This document shows, one piece after another, positions 1 to 9,930 of a DNA stretch of 64,000 nt. A program made the translations under genes and the position numbers. Source of the DNA: Paraburkholderia mimosarum LMG 23256 = NBRC 106338 (lineage in GTDB: Bacteria > Pseudomonadota > Gammaproteobacteria > Burkholderiales > Burkholderiaceae); NCBI RefSeq assembly GCF_000739815.1, contig NZ_BBJJ01000030.1:26145-90144 (forward strand), written 5' to 3'. Under the pieces are notes generated by a model. That model had not been told where the DNA came from, ran no database searches, and worked only from the letters and a program-made list of their open reading frames with translations. Within the stretch, counting starts at the first letter, position 1, and every line of letters starts with the position of its first letter.

Positions 1-489
1 ACGTGGTCTCACTCGTGCAAGGGAGAATTTGTGCAGGAAGCATACCACCCGAAACCAGCCGATGAGGAGGGCCGTAATAAGTGTTACGGTTGGAAACAAT
101 CTCGCGCTTGAATCGCGGAGAATGCTGCTGGAAAAGGCGCAGAAACGCAGTGATTTGCCGCACAAACAGACTTGTGAGAGCCACATTCGTTGCGCGGACA
201 TGACAATGCCTCGTCCCGGCATAACGTCCGAACGCATGCATACCACTTGCGACACCACCGCCTCGGCAGACATCCGGTTCGCTGCTGCGCCGTTATCGTT
301 GCGCCCGCAACCAATGACACGCCGATGAAATCACCGGATGCCGGCGACGGGCCCGCCATGAAATTCGCGATCGCATTTCAGCCGGACTAAGCACACTCGC
401 ATCGAACGGTCGTACAGCGTCATGTAGCGATGCTGCGAATGCGAATCCGTCTATAGTAAGAGCGCGCTGATCATCACGGAGATTCGAGT
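1..489. other. Leading non-coding stretch, no supported gene
   Basis: I see no gene with convincing codon use or a family resemblance here; the short open frames on both strands overlap one another and have no good ribosome binding sites. A TATAGT hexamer at 452-457 could be the -10 of the following gene, but no matching -35 is visible 17 bases upstream, so this is only a suggestion. Confidence 0.5.
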
Positions 490-957
490 ATGCAAACCAC
501 TGCACCGCGCATCCCAACCGCGTTGCTGGCCACGCTGACCCTGGCGCTCCTCGCCCCTTGGGGCGCCGCGCGCGCACAGCTCGGCAACCTGCTGGCCCCG
601 GGCGGCAGCAACAGCGGCTCGGCGCAGAGCGCGCTCGGCAATCTGGGCGGACTCGGCACTTCGCTTTCGCCGTCGTCGCTGAGTTCGAGCAGTCTGGGCA
701 ATGTCACCGGGGTGCTGCAGTACTGCATCAAGAACAATTACCTGAACGCGGATACCGCGAGCCACGTCAAGGACTCGTTGCTCAGCAAGCTTCCCGGTGG
801 CGCTAACACGTCCGATAGCGGCTATGCCCAGGGCACGAGCGGCATCCTCACCGCGGGCAACGGCCAGAAAGTCGATCTCACGGGCAGCGGTCTCAAGGAA
901 GAAGCTACGAAGCAGGTCTGCGACAAGATACTAAGTCAGGCCAGATCGATGCTGTAG
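490..957 (+). CDS. DUF2501 family secreted protein (YjjA-like)
   Basis: A 155-aa protein with a signal peptide of about 30 residues ending near A-R-A-Q. It is followed by a Gly/Ser/Leu-rich low-complexity segment (about 33-75). The C-terminal conserved part begins at LQYCIKNNYL and contains two cysteines (LQYC and KQVC) that could form a disulfide. The C-terminal block resembles the DUF2501 family, which includes E. coli YjjA. Function is unknown; a periplasmic location is inferred. The start follows a weak GGAG (478-481) nine bases upstream. Confidence 0.75.
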   Translation: MQTTAPRIPTALLATLTLALLAPWGAARAQLGNLLAPGGSNSGSAQSALGNLGGLGTSLSPSSLSSSSLGNVTGVLQYCIKNNYLNADTASHVKDSLLSKLPGGANTSDSGYAQGTSGILTAGNGQKVDLTGSGLKEEATKQVCDKILSQARSML

Positions 958-1092
958 CGCCCCCGCGCCTGCTTGCGCACGTGCGCGGGCGCACGGGTTG
1001 CGCAATTTTTGTGCCCCGGCGCTTGAACACGAACCAAGTCCTGGTGTCGAATGAGGTCATGCGTACTTCTCGTGACATTGCTGACCGTAGCC

Positions 1093-1578
1093 ATGAACAA
1101 GCGCAAAAACCCCGTGGTCTTCCCGTTTGCGGCCACCACAGTGTGGGCAACCGCTTTTACCAGTCTCGCCGCTCTCGCCACGCTGCTGGTTCCGGCGCCT
1201 GCGCACGCGCAAGGCCCGCGGGACCAGCAGTTCGACTGCAAATCCAACCCGCACGCGTTCATTTCGTCGCTGATTGACGAAAAATCCATCGACCCTGAGC
1301 CGAGCCGCGTCGAAGCCAATTCGGTCAACGCATTTCGCCCCGCGCGCGGAACCCGCTTGAGCGCTTTCGGCTTTCCCATCTACGTGGTGCTGGGCTACGA
1401 CCACGACGACTCGCTTTTCAAGCGCGGCGCGGGCAAGGAGATCGACTCGCCGCTATATGGCGTCGTCGTGTCCGCGCCGGCGGAAACCGTGCGCTCGCGC
1501 GTGCGCGAAGTCAACAGCGACGCCACCGTGCAGTCGGTGGTGCCGCTGCTGCTCACGGCGATCGTGTGCGGCGGATAA
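1093..1578 (+). CDS. Hypothetical secreted protein
   Basis: I do not recognise this protein. From the ATG at 1093 it is about 161 aa, with a signal peptide (basic N-terminus MNKRKN, hydrophobic stretch, cleavage near A-H-A-Q) that argues for export. The mature part starts QGPRDQQFDCKSNPHAF and has only two cysteines, one near its start and one three residues from the C-terminus (IVCGG). An in-frame ATG at 1051 would add 14 residues before the signal peptide and is less likely. It sits alone between DUF2501 and a convergent DUF4337 gene. Confidence 0.55.
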   Translation: MNKRKNPVVFPFAATTVWATAFTSLAALATLLVPAPAHAQGPRDQQFDCKSNPHAFISSLIDEKSIDPEPSRVEANSVNAFRPARGTRLSAFGFPIYVVLGYDHDDSLFKRGAGKEIDSPLYGVVVSAPAETVRSRVREVNSDATVQSVVPLLLTAIVCGG

Positions 1579-1626
1579 GCGCGCAGCTCAGGGGCTAGCG
1601 CGGCCCGTGCCGCCCCGCGCATGCGG

Positions 1627-2229
1627 TCAGCCGCCGAAGAACGCCAGTGCACCCAGCGCCACGCCCACGACGGCCACCCCGACCGACGTGTTCAGGAGCC
1701 AGCGGCGGCGCGTGAGCAGCGTGATCGCCGTGAGCGCGATCGAGATCTGGATGAGCGTCGTGGCCTGTGCCCAACGGTGATGGCCGTGCAGCAGCTGCTC
1801 GCTCAACGCATCGTCGTGCTCGACGGTCTTCTCCAGCTCCTCCGCCTTGGCGCGGATCGGCGCTTTCTCTTGCCGATAACGGTCGGCGTCGCCGGCAAAG
1901 CGGCGCTGCGCGGCCTCGGCGTTCGGCGCGAGCGCGGAGAGCTGCGCCCCCAGTTCAGCGAGATTCTGCTTCTCGCCTTTCGCCTGATAGTAAGCCCATT
2001 GATTCGCGGCTTCGGTTTTGTGAATCGCCGCTTCGTTCTTGTAATAGAGGGCGAGGTTCTCGCTGTTGCCGCTCTGATAGGCAAAGATCGCTCCGATGGA
2101 AGCGAGAATCGCGGTCATCACCGCCATGCGGCCCGGGAAACGATCGCCTTCCCCATGCCCGCCATGGCCCGCCGCGGCGTGTTCGACCGCGTGGTCGTGC
2201 GGCCCATGCACTTCGTACTCTTCAGACAT
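1627..2229 (-). CDS. DUF4337 membrane protein
   Basis: A 200-aa protein starting MSEEYEVHGP. It has a His/Gly-rich N-terminus, a first membrane segment at about 34-50 (MAVMTAILASIGAIFAYQSG), a long charged helical middle likely to be a coiled coil, and two hydrophobic segments at the C-terminus separated by T-R-R-R. This arrangement is that of the DUF4337 family, whose function is unknown. An in-frame start at 2250 would add seven residues; 2229 is preferred because the family begins with an acidic M-S-E type leader. Confidence 0.7.
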   Translation of the reverse strand: MSEEYEVHGPHDHAVEHAAAGHGGHGEGDRFPGRMAVMTAILASIGAIFAYQSGNSENLALYYKNEAAIHKTEAANQWAYYQAKGEKQNLAELGAQLSALAPNAEAAQRRFAGDADRYRQEKAPIRAKAEELEKTVEHDDALSEQLLHGHHRWAQATTLIQISIALTAITLLTRRRWLLNTSVGVAVVGVALGALAFFGG

Positions 2230-2662
2230 CCAAAGACTCTCCGGTTTCACTGACTCGTCCTCGATCCGCGCTTCGCTCTCGCGACGAAGTGCGCGGCGCG
2301 CCGCCTGGCCCCGTGCGGCGCTTTAGCGGCCTCGCCCACTTCAAGGGACTCCGCCTATAGGGGCTCAATTATCGTGAGCCCGGCGCGCTTGTCCAGTACC
2401 CGAACTCGATTGGATGTAACGAAAGTCGAAATGTCCCCGGACGTAAGCGAATCGTAGGTTCTATCGTCTATTTATTCAAATCAGGTACATCGGATGTTGC
2501 AATGCATCCCTCCCGCCTGCCGTTTGCGAACGTGGTTTTGCACCCCGAATTGCACCCTGAATGCGACCCGCGCCGTTGCAGTGCCACACGGCTCTGCCCG
2601 TAACGCCGCGCAGCATGCCCTGCGGCCTTCCGCCGTCAATAAAAAGCAACCTGGAGACCATC
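2230..2662. other. Divergent intergenic region with a hairpin
   Basis: This 433-base gap separates the DUF4337 gene from the LuxR-type regulator and must hold both promoters. It contains an inverted repeat GGGCTCA / TGAGCCC (2361-2367 and 2375-2381, 7-base loop), which could be an operator or an RNA hairpin. I see no gene in it. Confidence 0.45.
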
Positions 2663-3868
2663 ATGGGGCCCACCACGGCCGCACTCGCCGCAGCCACCGC
2701 TCCTGTCGTACGTAGTGCGCACGTGGAGCCGGGCGACCTTGAAATGGGCGGCCTGATCGATGCGATCTACGACGCAGGTTTCGACACGCAACGCTGGCCG
2801 GATGTCTGCGCGCGAATCGCGCGGCGCATCGGCGCGCAACACGTGAATCTCACCATGGTGCGGAGCGAAAGCGCGTTCCCACTCGACGACTGGGCGGGCA
2901 TCGACGCTCCGTTTGCTCATTCCTACGCGCAGCATTACGGCGGTTTCGATCCGCTCCTGCCGCAAGTGCGCCGCTGGCCCGCCGGCACGCTCGTCACCGA
3001 CACCATGCTCCGCCCGCAGGCGAGCCATGAGCGCAGCACTTTCGTTCAGGAATGGGTGCGCCCGCAGCACTTCTACACAGTGGCGTTCGCAAACGTGCTG
3101 CGCGAGGACGACATGGCCGGCGTGTTCGGCGCGCTGCGGCATGAAACGCGCTTCTTCAGCGCAGACGAGCTAGACGCGATGCGCGCGCTGCTGCCGCATC
3201 TGCGCAATGCGCTGCGCGTGCAGCGGCACACCGCACGCGCCACGGTATCGCACGATGAAGGCGGCACCGCGCCCGCCGACGCGCTCGACGCGCTCGCGCA
3301 CGGCGTACTGATCGTCGACGCCGATGCGCGCATCCTGTTTGCGAATCGCGCGGCAACGGCGCAACTCGCGCGCGCGAACGGACTGCGCAGCGAACAGGCC
3401 ACGCTCGCAGCCGCCACGGCCGCCGCCACGCAGGCACTGCGCGGCCTGATCGAGCGCGCCGCCGGACGCGATGCGCGCGGACGCACGGGCGGCGCGATGC
3501 TGATCGCGCGCCAGCCGCCCGACGAGCCGCTGCAGGCGCTGGTCTCGCCGCTGGGCACGCACCGTCACGCCGGCATCGCGCACGGCGCGTGCAGCGGCAT
3601 GGTCATGCTCATCGTGATCGATCCGCAGTCGTCGCGGCGCGGCGTGGAAACGCGTCTCGTCTCGCTGTTCGGCCTCACGCCAGCGGAAGCGCGCGTGGCC
3701 TGCGAGGTCGGCAAGGGGCTCAACCCCAAGGACGTTGCCGAGGCGCTGCAGGTGCTGCCCTCCACCGTGCGCACGCATCTGCATCACGTGTTCGCGAAGA
3801 CGGCCACGCGGCGCCAGGCCGAATTGATGCGGCTGATCGCGCAGATCGCCATCGCGCGCGGGGATTGA
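2663..3868 (+). CDS. LuxR-family transcriptional regulator
   Basis: A 401-aa regulator. The C-terminal 65 residues form a LuxR/GerE helix-turn-helix (LFGLTPAEARVACEVGKGL ... STVRTHLHHVFAKT). The N-terminal 190 residues look like a GAF/PAS-type sensory region (LIDAIYDAGFDTQRW ... FFSADELDAMRALLPHL), followed by a second PAS-like segment starting HGVLIVDADARILFANRAA. There is no receiver domain and no autoinducer-binding LuxR signature, so the ligand is unknown. The ATG at 2663 is preceded by CTGGAG; an upstream in-frame ATG at 2561 lacks one. It converges on livF, which may mean nothing functionally. Confidence 0.8.
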   Translation: MGPTTAALAAATAPVVRSAHVEPGDLEMGGLIDAIYDAGFDTQRWPDVCARIARRIGAQHVNLTMVRSESAFPLDDWAGIDAPFAHSYAQHYGGFDPLLPQVRRWPAGTLVTDTMLRPQASHERSTFVQEWVRPQHFYTVAFANVLREDDMAGVFGALRHETRFFSADELDAMRALLPHLRNALRVQRHTARATVSHDEGGTAPADALDALAHGVLIVDADARILFANRAATAQLARANGLRSEQATLAAATAAATQALRGLIERAAGRDARGRTGGAMLIARQPPDEPLQALVSPLGTHRHAGIAHGACSGMVMLIVIDPQSSRRGVETRLVSLFGLTPAEARVACEVGKGLNPKDVAEALQVLPSTVRTHLHHVFAKTATRRQAELMRLIAQIAIARGD

Positions 3869-3895
3869 TTCCGGTTCGACGGGCGATTCACGCGT

Positions 3896-3947
3896 AAAAA
3901 ACGGCCCGCTCAACCCGGTTTTCATGAACACGGATTGTGCGGGCCGC
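3896..3947 (-). terminator. Intrinsic terminator after livF
   Basis: Perfect 8-bp arms CGGCCCGC (3902-3909) and GCGGGCCG (3939-3946) with a 29-base loop. On the minus strand the last arm is followed by a run of T (complement of 3896-3901). It lies just beyond the livF stop, so it ends the liv transcript. Confidence 0.65.
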
Positions 3948-3969
3948 TGTCTGGCCTCACCCTGGACGT

Positions 3970-4671
3970 TCAACCGCCCAGATAGGCGCGCTTGATGTCG
4001 TCGTTGGCAAGCAGGTTTTCGGCGCTGTCGGCGAGCACCACGCGCCCGGTCTCCAGCACATAGCCGCGATCGGCCACATGCAGCGCCTTGTTCGCATTCT
4101 GCTCGACGAGGAACACCGTCACGCCTTCCTCGCGAATCGTGCGGATGATGTCGAAGATTTGCGCGATCACGAGCGGCGCGAGGCCGAGCGTAGGCTCGTC
4201 GAGCAGCAGCAAACGCGGCTTGCTCATCAACGCGCGGCCAATGGCGAGCATCTGCTGCTCGCCGCCCGACATCGTGCCCGCTCGCTGTTTCGCCCGCTGA
4301 TTGAGGCGAGGAAAGAGCTTGAACACATGCTCGATGCCCGCGTCGATCTCGTGCTGCGAGGCGAAGAAGCCGCCCATCTGCAGATTTTCCAGCACCGTGA
4401 GGCTCGGAAACACGCGGCGGCCTTCCGGCGAAATCGCCATGCCAAGGCGCATGATCTCGTGCGTCGGCATGCGCGTGATGTCCTGGCCTTCGAACGTCAC
4501 CCGGCCCGAAGAGGCACGCGGCGTGCCGCAGACCGTCATCATGAGCGTCGTCTTGCCGGCGCCATTGCTGCCGATCAGCGTGACGATCTCACCCTTGTTC
4601 ACTTCGATCGACACGCCCGCCAGCGCTTCGACCGCGCCGTAGTGGGTATGGACCTTTTCCAGCTTCAGCAT
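3970..4671 (-). CDS. livF: Branched-chain amino acid ABC transporter ATP-binding protein LivF
   Basis: A 233-aa ATPase of the LivF type that powers import of branched-chain amino acids, together with LivG at the inner face of the membrane. Walker A is GSNGAGKT (34-41). The signature is MSGGEQQML and Walker B is LLLLDEPTLGL. The N-terminus (MLKLEKVHTHYGAVEAL) and the length are typical of LivF. Its start overlaps the livG stop by one base (TGATG), so the two are translationally coupled. It is the last gene of livKHMGF. The true substrate could be another hydrophobic amino acid or an aromatic acid, since this family is broad. Confidence 0.93.
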   Translation of the reverse strand: MLKLEKVHTHYGAVEALAGVSIEVNKGEIVTLIGSNGAGKTTLMMTVCGTPRASSGRVTFEGQDITRMPTHEIMRLGMAISPEGRRVFPSLTVLENLQMGGFFASQHEIDAGIEHVFKLFPRLNQRAKQRAGTMSGGEQQMLAIGRALMSKPRLLLLDEPTLGLAPLVIAQIFDIIRTIREEGVTVFLVEQNANKALHVADRGYVLETGRVVLADSAENLLANDDIKRAYLGG

Positions 4672-5441
4672 CAGTCCTCTCCGAGATAGGCCTTGATCAC
4701 GCGCGGGTCGTTGCGCACTTCATCGGGTTTGCCGATCATGATCGGCTTGCCGTGCTCCATCACGAGAATGCGGTCCGACACACCCATCACGAGGCTCATG
4801 TCGTGCTCGATCAGGAGTACGGAGATTCCGAACTCGTTGCGCAAACCGTCCACCATCTGCTGAAGCTCGATCTTCTCCTGCGGGTTCAGACCGGCAGCGG
4901 GTTCGTCGAGCATCAACAGGCGCGGGTCGGTGATCATGCAACGCGCGATTTCGAGCCGGCGCTGATGGCCGTATGAAAGCGTGCCCGCCTCCCGGTTCGC
5001 GACGTCCTTCAAGCCCACGCGTTCCAGCCAGTAAGCGGCGCGCTCGAGCTCGGCACGTTCGGCGCGGCGATACGCGGGCGTCGCGAAGAGCCCGCTCAGC
5101 ATGTTGCGGTTCACCTTCAGGTGCTGCGCGACCATCAGGTTTTCCAGCACCGTGAGCTGCTTGAAGAGGCGGATGTTCTGGAACGTGCGCACGAGGCCGC
5201 GGCGCGCGACCTGATGGCTCGGCTGGCCGTTGATCGCGTGGCCATCGAGCACGATGTCGCCGGCGGTCGGCTTGTAGAAGCCGCCCACGCAGTTGAACAC
5301 CGTGGTCTTGCCCGCGCCGTTCGGCCCGATGATCGCGAACACCTCTTTGGGACGCACGTCGAAGTCGATACCGTCCACGGCCAGCAGACCGCCGAAGCGC
5401 ATCTGCAGGCCCGCTACTTTCAACAACGCTTGTGCACTCAT
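4671..5441 (-). CDS. livG: Branched-chain amino acid ABC transporter ATP-binding protein LivG
   Basis: A 256-aa ATPase. Walker A is GPNGAGKT (39-46), the signature is LSYGHQRRLEIAR, and Walker B is LLMLDEPAAGLNP. The Q-loop region runs GLVRTFQNIRLF, a phrase characteristic of LivG. The ATG at 5441 overlaps the livM stop by four bases (ATGA). The frame stays open far upstream across livM, but that extension has no family resemblance and is a shadow of livM. Confidence 0.93.
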   Translation of the reverse strand: MSAQALLKVAGLQMRFGGLLAVDGIDFDVRPKEVFAIIGPNGAGKTTVFNCVGGFYKPTAGDIVLDGHAINGQPSHQVARRGLVRTFQNIRLFKQLTVLENLMVAQHLKVNRNMLSGLFATPAYRRAERAELERAAYWLERVGLKDVANREAGTLSYGHQRRLEIARCMITDPRLLMLDEPAAGLNPQEKIELQQMVDGLRNEFGISVLLIEHDMSLVMGVSDRILVMEHGKPIMIGKPDEVRNDPRVIKAYLGED

Positions 5442-6721
5442 TGCGGCAACTCCACGTGCGGACGGCTCGCAGGCAAGAGGCCCTGCGGACGCCACATCAT
5501 CATCAGCACCATCACCAGACCGAAGATCAGCATGCGGTACTCGGCAAAGCCGCGCGCCACCTCGGGCAGCGCCGTGAGCAGGATCGCGGCGAGCACGACG
5601 CCCAGTTGCGAGCCCATGCCGCCCAGCACGACGACGGCGAGAATGAGCGCCGATTCGATGAAGGTGAACGATTCGGGTGTGACGAGCCCCTGGCGCGCCG
5701 CGAAGAACGCGCCGGCGAGGCCCGCGAACGAAGCGCCCAGCGTGAACGCCGAGAGCTTGATGCGCGTGGGGTTCAGACCCAGCGAGCGGCAGGCGATCTC
5801 GTCTTCGCGCAGCGCTTCCCATGCGCGGCCCATCGGCATGAGCCGCAGGCGGCTCGTGACGAACAGCGTGAACGCCACCAGCACGAGCGCGAGCAGGTAC
5901 AGGAAAATGACCATATGCTGGCCGCTGTACTCGATGCCGATCAGCTCGTTGAACGTCTTCGCGCCTTCCACGCTCGCGCGGCGGGCCATTTCGAAGCCGA
6001 ACACGGTGGGCTTGGGAATGCCGGAAATACCGTCCGGACCGCCCGTGATGCTCGTGAGGTTGTTGAGCAGGAGACGGATGATCTCGCCGAAGCCGAGCGT
6101 CACGATGGCGAGATAGTCGCCGCGCAGGCGCAGCACCGGAAAGCCGAGCACGAAGCCGAACGTGGCAGAAGCAAGCGCCGCGAGCGGCAGGCACTCCCAG
6201 AACGTGAAGCCGAAGTACTGGTTGAGCAGCGCGTACGTATAGCCGCCCACCGCGTAGAAACCCACGTAGCCAAGGTCGAGCAGACCCGCGAAGCCCACCA
6301 CGATGTTCAGGCCAAGACCGAGAATCACGTAGATGAGCGCGAGCGTGGCGACGTCGATCGCCCCGCGCGAACCGAGGAACGGATACACCGCCCCGAACGC
6401 GAGCAGCACCCAGATCGCCACGCGCTGCTGGCGCGCGCCGAGTGCGGGCGCCTTGGGCAACGCGTTGAACAACTTCGCACTGCTAGTTGCTTGCACGAGC
6501 ATCGGCTTGACGAGCTGGAACACGAACACCATGGCGGCGGCGATCCACACGGGGCGCCAGTGCTGCTGCAGCACGACCTGATAGCCGTCGAGCGTGAGCT
6601 GCAGACCGAGGATCGGTGCAGTGAGAATGATGGTCGCGACGGCGGCGGCCAGCGCGCCCTTCACCGTTTGCGACGAGGACGCGCCTTGGGCGGCCGCGCG
6701 AACCGAAACAGTTTGGCTCAT
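5438..6721 (-). CDS. livM: Branched-chain amino acid ABC transporter permease LivM
   Basis: A 427-aa inner-membrane permease with around ten hydrophobic segments. The central part (ALIYVILGLGLNIVVGFAG ... FYAVGGYTYALL) and the later EAA-like loop (RAWEALREDEIACRSLGLNP) are characteristic of LivM. It has the longer N-terminal extension seen in E. coli LivM. It starts seven bases downstream of the livH stop and overlaps livG. It forms the channel with LivH. Confidence 0.92.
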   Translation of the reverse strand: MSQTVSVRAAAQGASSSQTVKGALAAAVATIILTAPILGLQLTLDGYQVVLQQHWRPVWIAAAMVFVFQLVKPMLVQATSSAKLFNALPKAPALGARQQRVAIWVLLAFGAVYPFLGSRGAIDVATLALIYVILGLGLNIVVGFAGLLDLGYVGFYAVGGYTYALLNQYFGFTFWECLPLAALASATFGFVLGFPVLRLRGDYLAIVTLGFGEIIRLLLNNLTSITGGPDGISGIPKPTVFGFEMARRASVEGAKTFNELIGIEYSGQHMVIFLYLLALVLVAFTLFVTSRLRLMPMGRAWEALREDEIACRSLGLNPTRIKLSAFTLGASFAGLAGAFFAARQGLVTPESFTFIESALILAVVVLGGMGSQLGVVLAAILLTALPEVARGFAEYRMLIFGLVMVLMMMWRPQGLLPASRPHVELPQ

Positions 6722-6728
6722 ATCGACC

Positions 6729-7655
<927 letters not shown>

Positions 7656-7750
7656 GCCTTAAGCCCCGCGGCCGTGAAGCCGATGAGAGACCTGTGTAGA
7701 GACTCTTGAAGCCGTGCCGGCCATTTTTCGTTGCGCGCACAACGGCCATG

Positions 7751-7778
7751 AAAACGCCCCGCCAGGTATGGCGGGGCG
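7751..7778 (-). terminator. Hairpin with U-tract between livK and livH
   Basis: A 10-bp perfect stem (CGCCCCGCCA at 7755-7764 with TGGCGGGGCG at 7769-7778) and a 4-base loop. On the minus strand it is followed by TTTT (7754-7751), so it is a good intrinsic terminator for livK transcripts. Since livHMGF has no obvious separate promoter in the gap, it probably works as a partial terminator or as a 3' stabiliser of livK mRNA. Confidence 0.75.
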
Positions 7779-7801
7779 CTTGCGGCTTGCGGCGCGCCGG
7801 A

Positions 7802-8929
7802 TCAGTTCGCGGCGGTCTTGGTGGCGTCCTTGTGCCACGTGTAGACGACGAAGCGGAACGACTTCAGGTCGCCCTGTGCGTCGTACTCGACCTTGCCGAT
7901 CGGCGTGTTGAAGCCGTTCTTGTGCAGGTAGGCCGCGACCTTGGTCGGGTCGGTGCTCTTCGCGCCGGCAATGCCGTCGGCGATCACTTCGACCGCGGCG
8001 TAAGCCGGCATCTGGAACGGACCGTTCGCGTCGCGCTTGGCATCGGCGAACGCCTTCACGAGCTTCGCGTTGGCCGGGTCGGCTGCGAAATCGGCGGGCA
8101 GCGTGACGAGCATGCCTTCCGAGGCCGGGCCGGCGATCGCCGTCACGTCCTTGTTGCCCACGCCTTCCGGTCCCATGAACGTGGCCTTCACGCCCTGCTC
8201 GCGCGACTGGCGCATCAGGAGACCCATTTCGGGGTGGTAGCCGCCGAAGTAGACGAAGTCCACGCCTTGCGACTTGAGCTTCGTGACGACTGCGGAGTAG
8301 TCCGAATCACCGGCGTTGATGCCTTCGAACACGACCACGGGAATGTGGGCCTTGTCGAGCGCGGCCTTGACCGACGTGGCGATGCCCTGGCCGTACGACT
8401 GCTTGTCGTGCAGGATCGCGACCTTCTTCGGCTTGACCTTGTTGATGATGTAGGCGGCGGCGGCCGGACCTTGCTGATCGTCGCGGCCGATGGTGCGGAA
8501 GACGAACTGGCGCTTCTTGCCCTCGGTCAGCTGCGGCGCGGTCGCCGAGGGCGTAACCATCACGACGCCTTCGTTCTCGTAGATGTCCGAGGCGGGAATC
8601 GTCGAGCCCGAGCAGACGTGGCCGATCACGTACTGAATGTGCTGCGAAACGATCTTGTTGGCGACGGCGACGGCCTGTTTCGGCTCGCAGGCGTCGTCCA
8701 TCAGGACCGCTTCGAGCTTGTTGCCGTTGACCCCGCCGGCGGCGTTGATCTGCTCGATGGCGGTCAGGGCGCCCGCCTTGACCATGTCGCCGTACTGGGC
8801 GACCGGGCCGCTGAACGGGCCGGCAATGGCGATCTTCACGGTGTCGGCGTGCGCGCTTGCACCAAAAGCGAGCAGCGCGGCGGCCACGGAAACGGACGTA
8901 AGACGGTTAAGGCGTGACAACGGCGTCAT
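7802..8929 (-). CDS. livK: Periplasmic branched-chain amino acid-binding protein (LivK-type)
   Basis: A 375-aa periplasmic binding protein. The signal peptide ends near A-S-A-H-A-D (about residue 29). The mature start DTVKIAIAGPFSGPVAQYG and the phrase DDACEPKQAVAVANKIV match the Leu/Ile/Val-binding protein family (periplasmic binding protein type I). A SD-like GGAGCTCC precedes the ATG. It is the first gene of the liv cluster. The exact ligand cannot be read from the sequence; LivK relatives in Burkholderiaceae also serve other amino acids. Confidence 0.9.
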   Translation of the reverse strand: MTPLSRLNRLTSVSVAAALLAFGASAHADTVKIAIAGPFSGPVAQYGDMVKAGALTAIEQINAAGGVNGNKLEAVLMDDACEPKQAVAVANKIVSQHIQYVIGHVCSGSTIPASDIYENEGVVMVTPSATAPQLTEGKKRQFVFRTIGRDDQQGPAAAAYIINKVKPKKVAILHDKQSYGQGIATSVKAALDKAHIPVVVFEGINAGDSDYSAVVTKLKSQGVDFVYFGGYHPEMGLLMRQSREQGVKATFMGPEGVGNKDVTAIAGPASEGMLVTLPADFAADPANAKLVKAFADAKRDANGPFQMPAYAAVEVIADGIAGAKSTDPTKVAAYLHKNGFNTPIGKVEYDAQGDLKSFRFVVYTWHKDATKTAAN

Positions 8930-9930
8930 CAGGAGCTCCTCGATTGTTTTCGGGTCAACCGGTCAGACGGCATGACCTGCGCAAACGAACAGCACCCCTA
9001 TGAATTGCCGTGGGGAACAACCACGACGGGCACCAGAAAATAGACGTGACGGGGCCCGGCGTGTATCAGCGCCCTGGTAGGCGCTGAGTTCGGAGAGCCT
9101 GTTGAGTTACAGGCTCTGTTGCGCAAGCATTCCGCCTGCCCCGTTCGCTGCAATTCGTTCCGGAAAGGTGGACCGGCCCGAATCAGCGACCCGCGGATGC
9201 TATCAATAATCGCATCTCACCGCAACCGCGAGTTTTTTTTCAGATATCGGCTTGAGTTTTGACGCTGATCAATTGAGGGCGTCCTCGAAAAGACTTGAAA
9301 ATACCCCGGAAAATGGCCGCCCCGACGGACAATGGGCCGTCTCCCCGCGCTGCTGCGGCTCGCCGAGGGGATATCAAGCGGCGTGTTTGTTATTTTTAGA
9401 GAATCGGGATTAGCATTTTCTCTTCACGATCGATTCGATGAAGAAATCCGATTCGACGGATAGATTCATCGATTAATTGTTTACGAGAGAAGTTAATGAA
9501 TATCAGTAAAGAGCAACATCGGGAATACCCTAAATGAGAAATATGCCAAATCATTGATTAAAAAAGGAAAATATTACGATCACCTTAAAATTTAATTATT
9601 TCCGATACGGTGTTCCACCCATATCGCCATTCAACTATCCAATAAATACGATTTCCAATCCCATAACGAGATTTTTTTCGTCAAGTTTCGGATTTCCCGG
9701 AAAATCGAACCGTGCAATCTTGAATTAATCCCTCGCAATACCGTCGCGCACCCGCCTCGCCGGCCCGCAATAGCGTTCCTGCCCCGCGAGAGTCGGTGGT
9801 ATCCTCGCTCCCTCGCCGCGCTCGCATGCACCATGACGGCGCATGCCGGGTGCTCTCGCGCCACGCGCGGAGCCGGCGATACCGCACCGACAGATCCGGA
9901 AGAACCCAACATCGGGGGAGATCAAAAACA
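8930..9930. other. Long divergent intergenic region, partly AT-rich
   Basis: About 1 kb between livK and the second ABC operon. It has three parts. Near livK there are two adjacent hairpins (9066-9117). A possible livK promoter on the minus strand is a TTGCGG / TAGCAT pair with 17-base spacing around 9196-9224. From about 9380 to 9720 the base composition falls to roughly one third GC, in sharp contrast with the surroundings, and includes an interrupted dyad at 9435-9472. Short open frames on the minus strand at 9631-10109 show no family resemblance and I do not call them genes. Confidence 0.5.
9066..9117 (-). other. Two tandem hairpins in the livK leader
   Basis: Hairpin one: TCAGCGCC (9066-9073) with GGCGCTGA (9080-9087), 6-base loop. 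Hairpin two: AGAGCCTGT (9094-9102) with ACAGGCTCT (9109-9117), 6-base loop. They lie 137 to 188 bases upstream of the livK start, within its probable 5' leader. Neither is followed by a T run, so they are not ordinary terminators. Their role is unknown. Confidence 0.5.
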
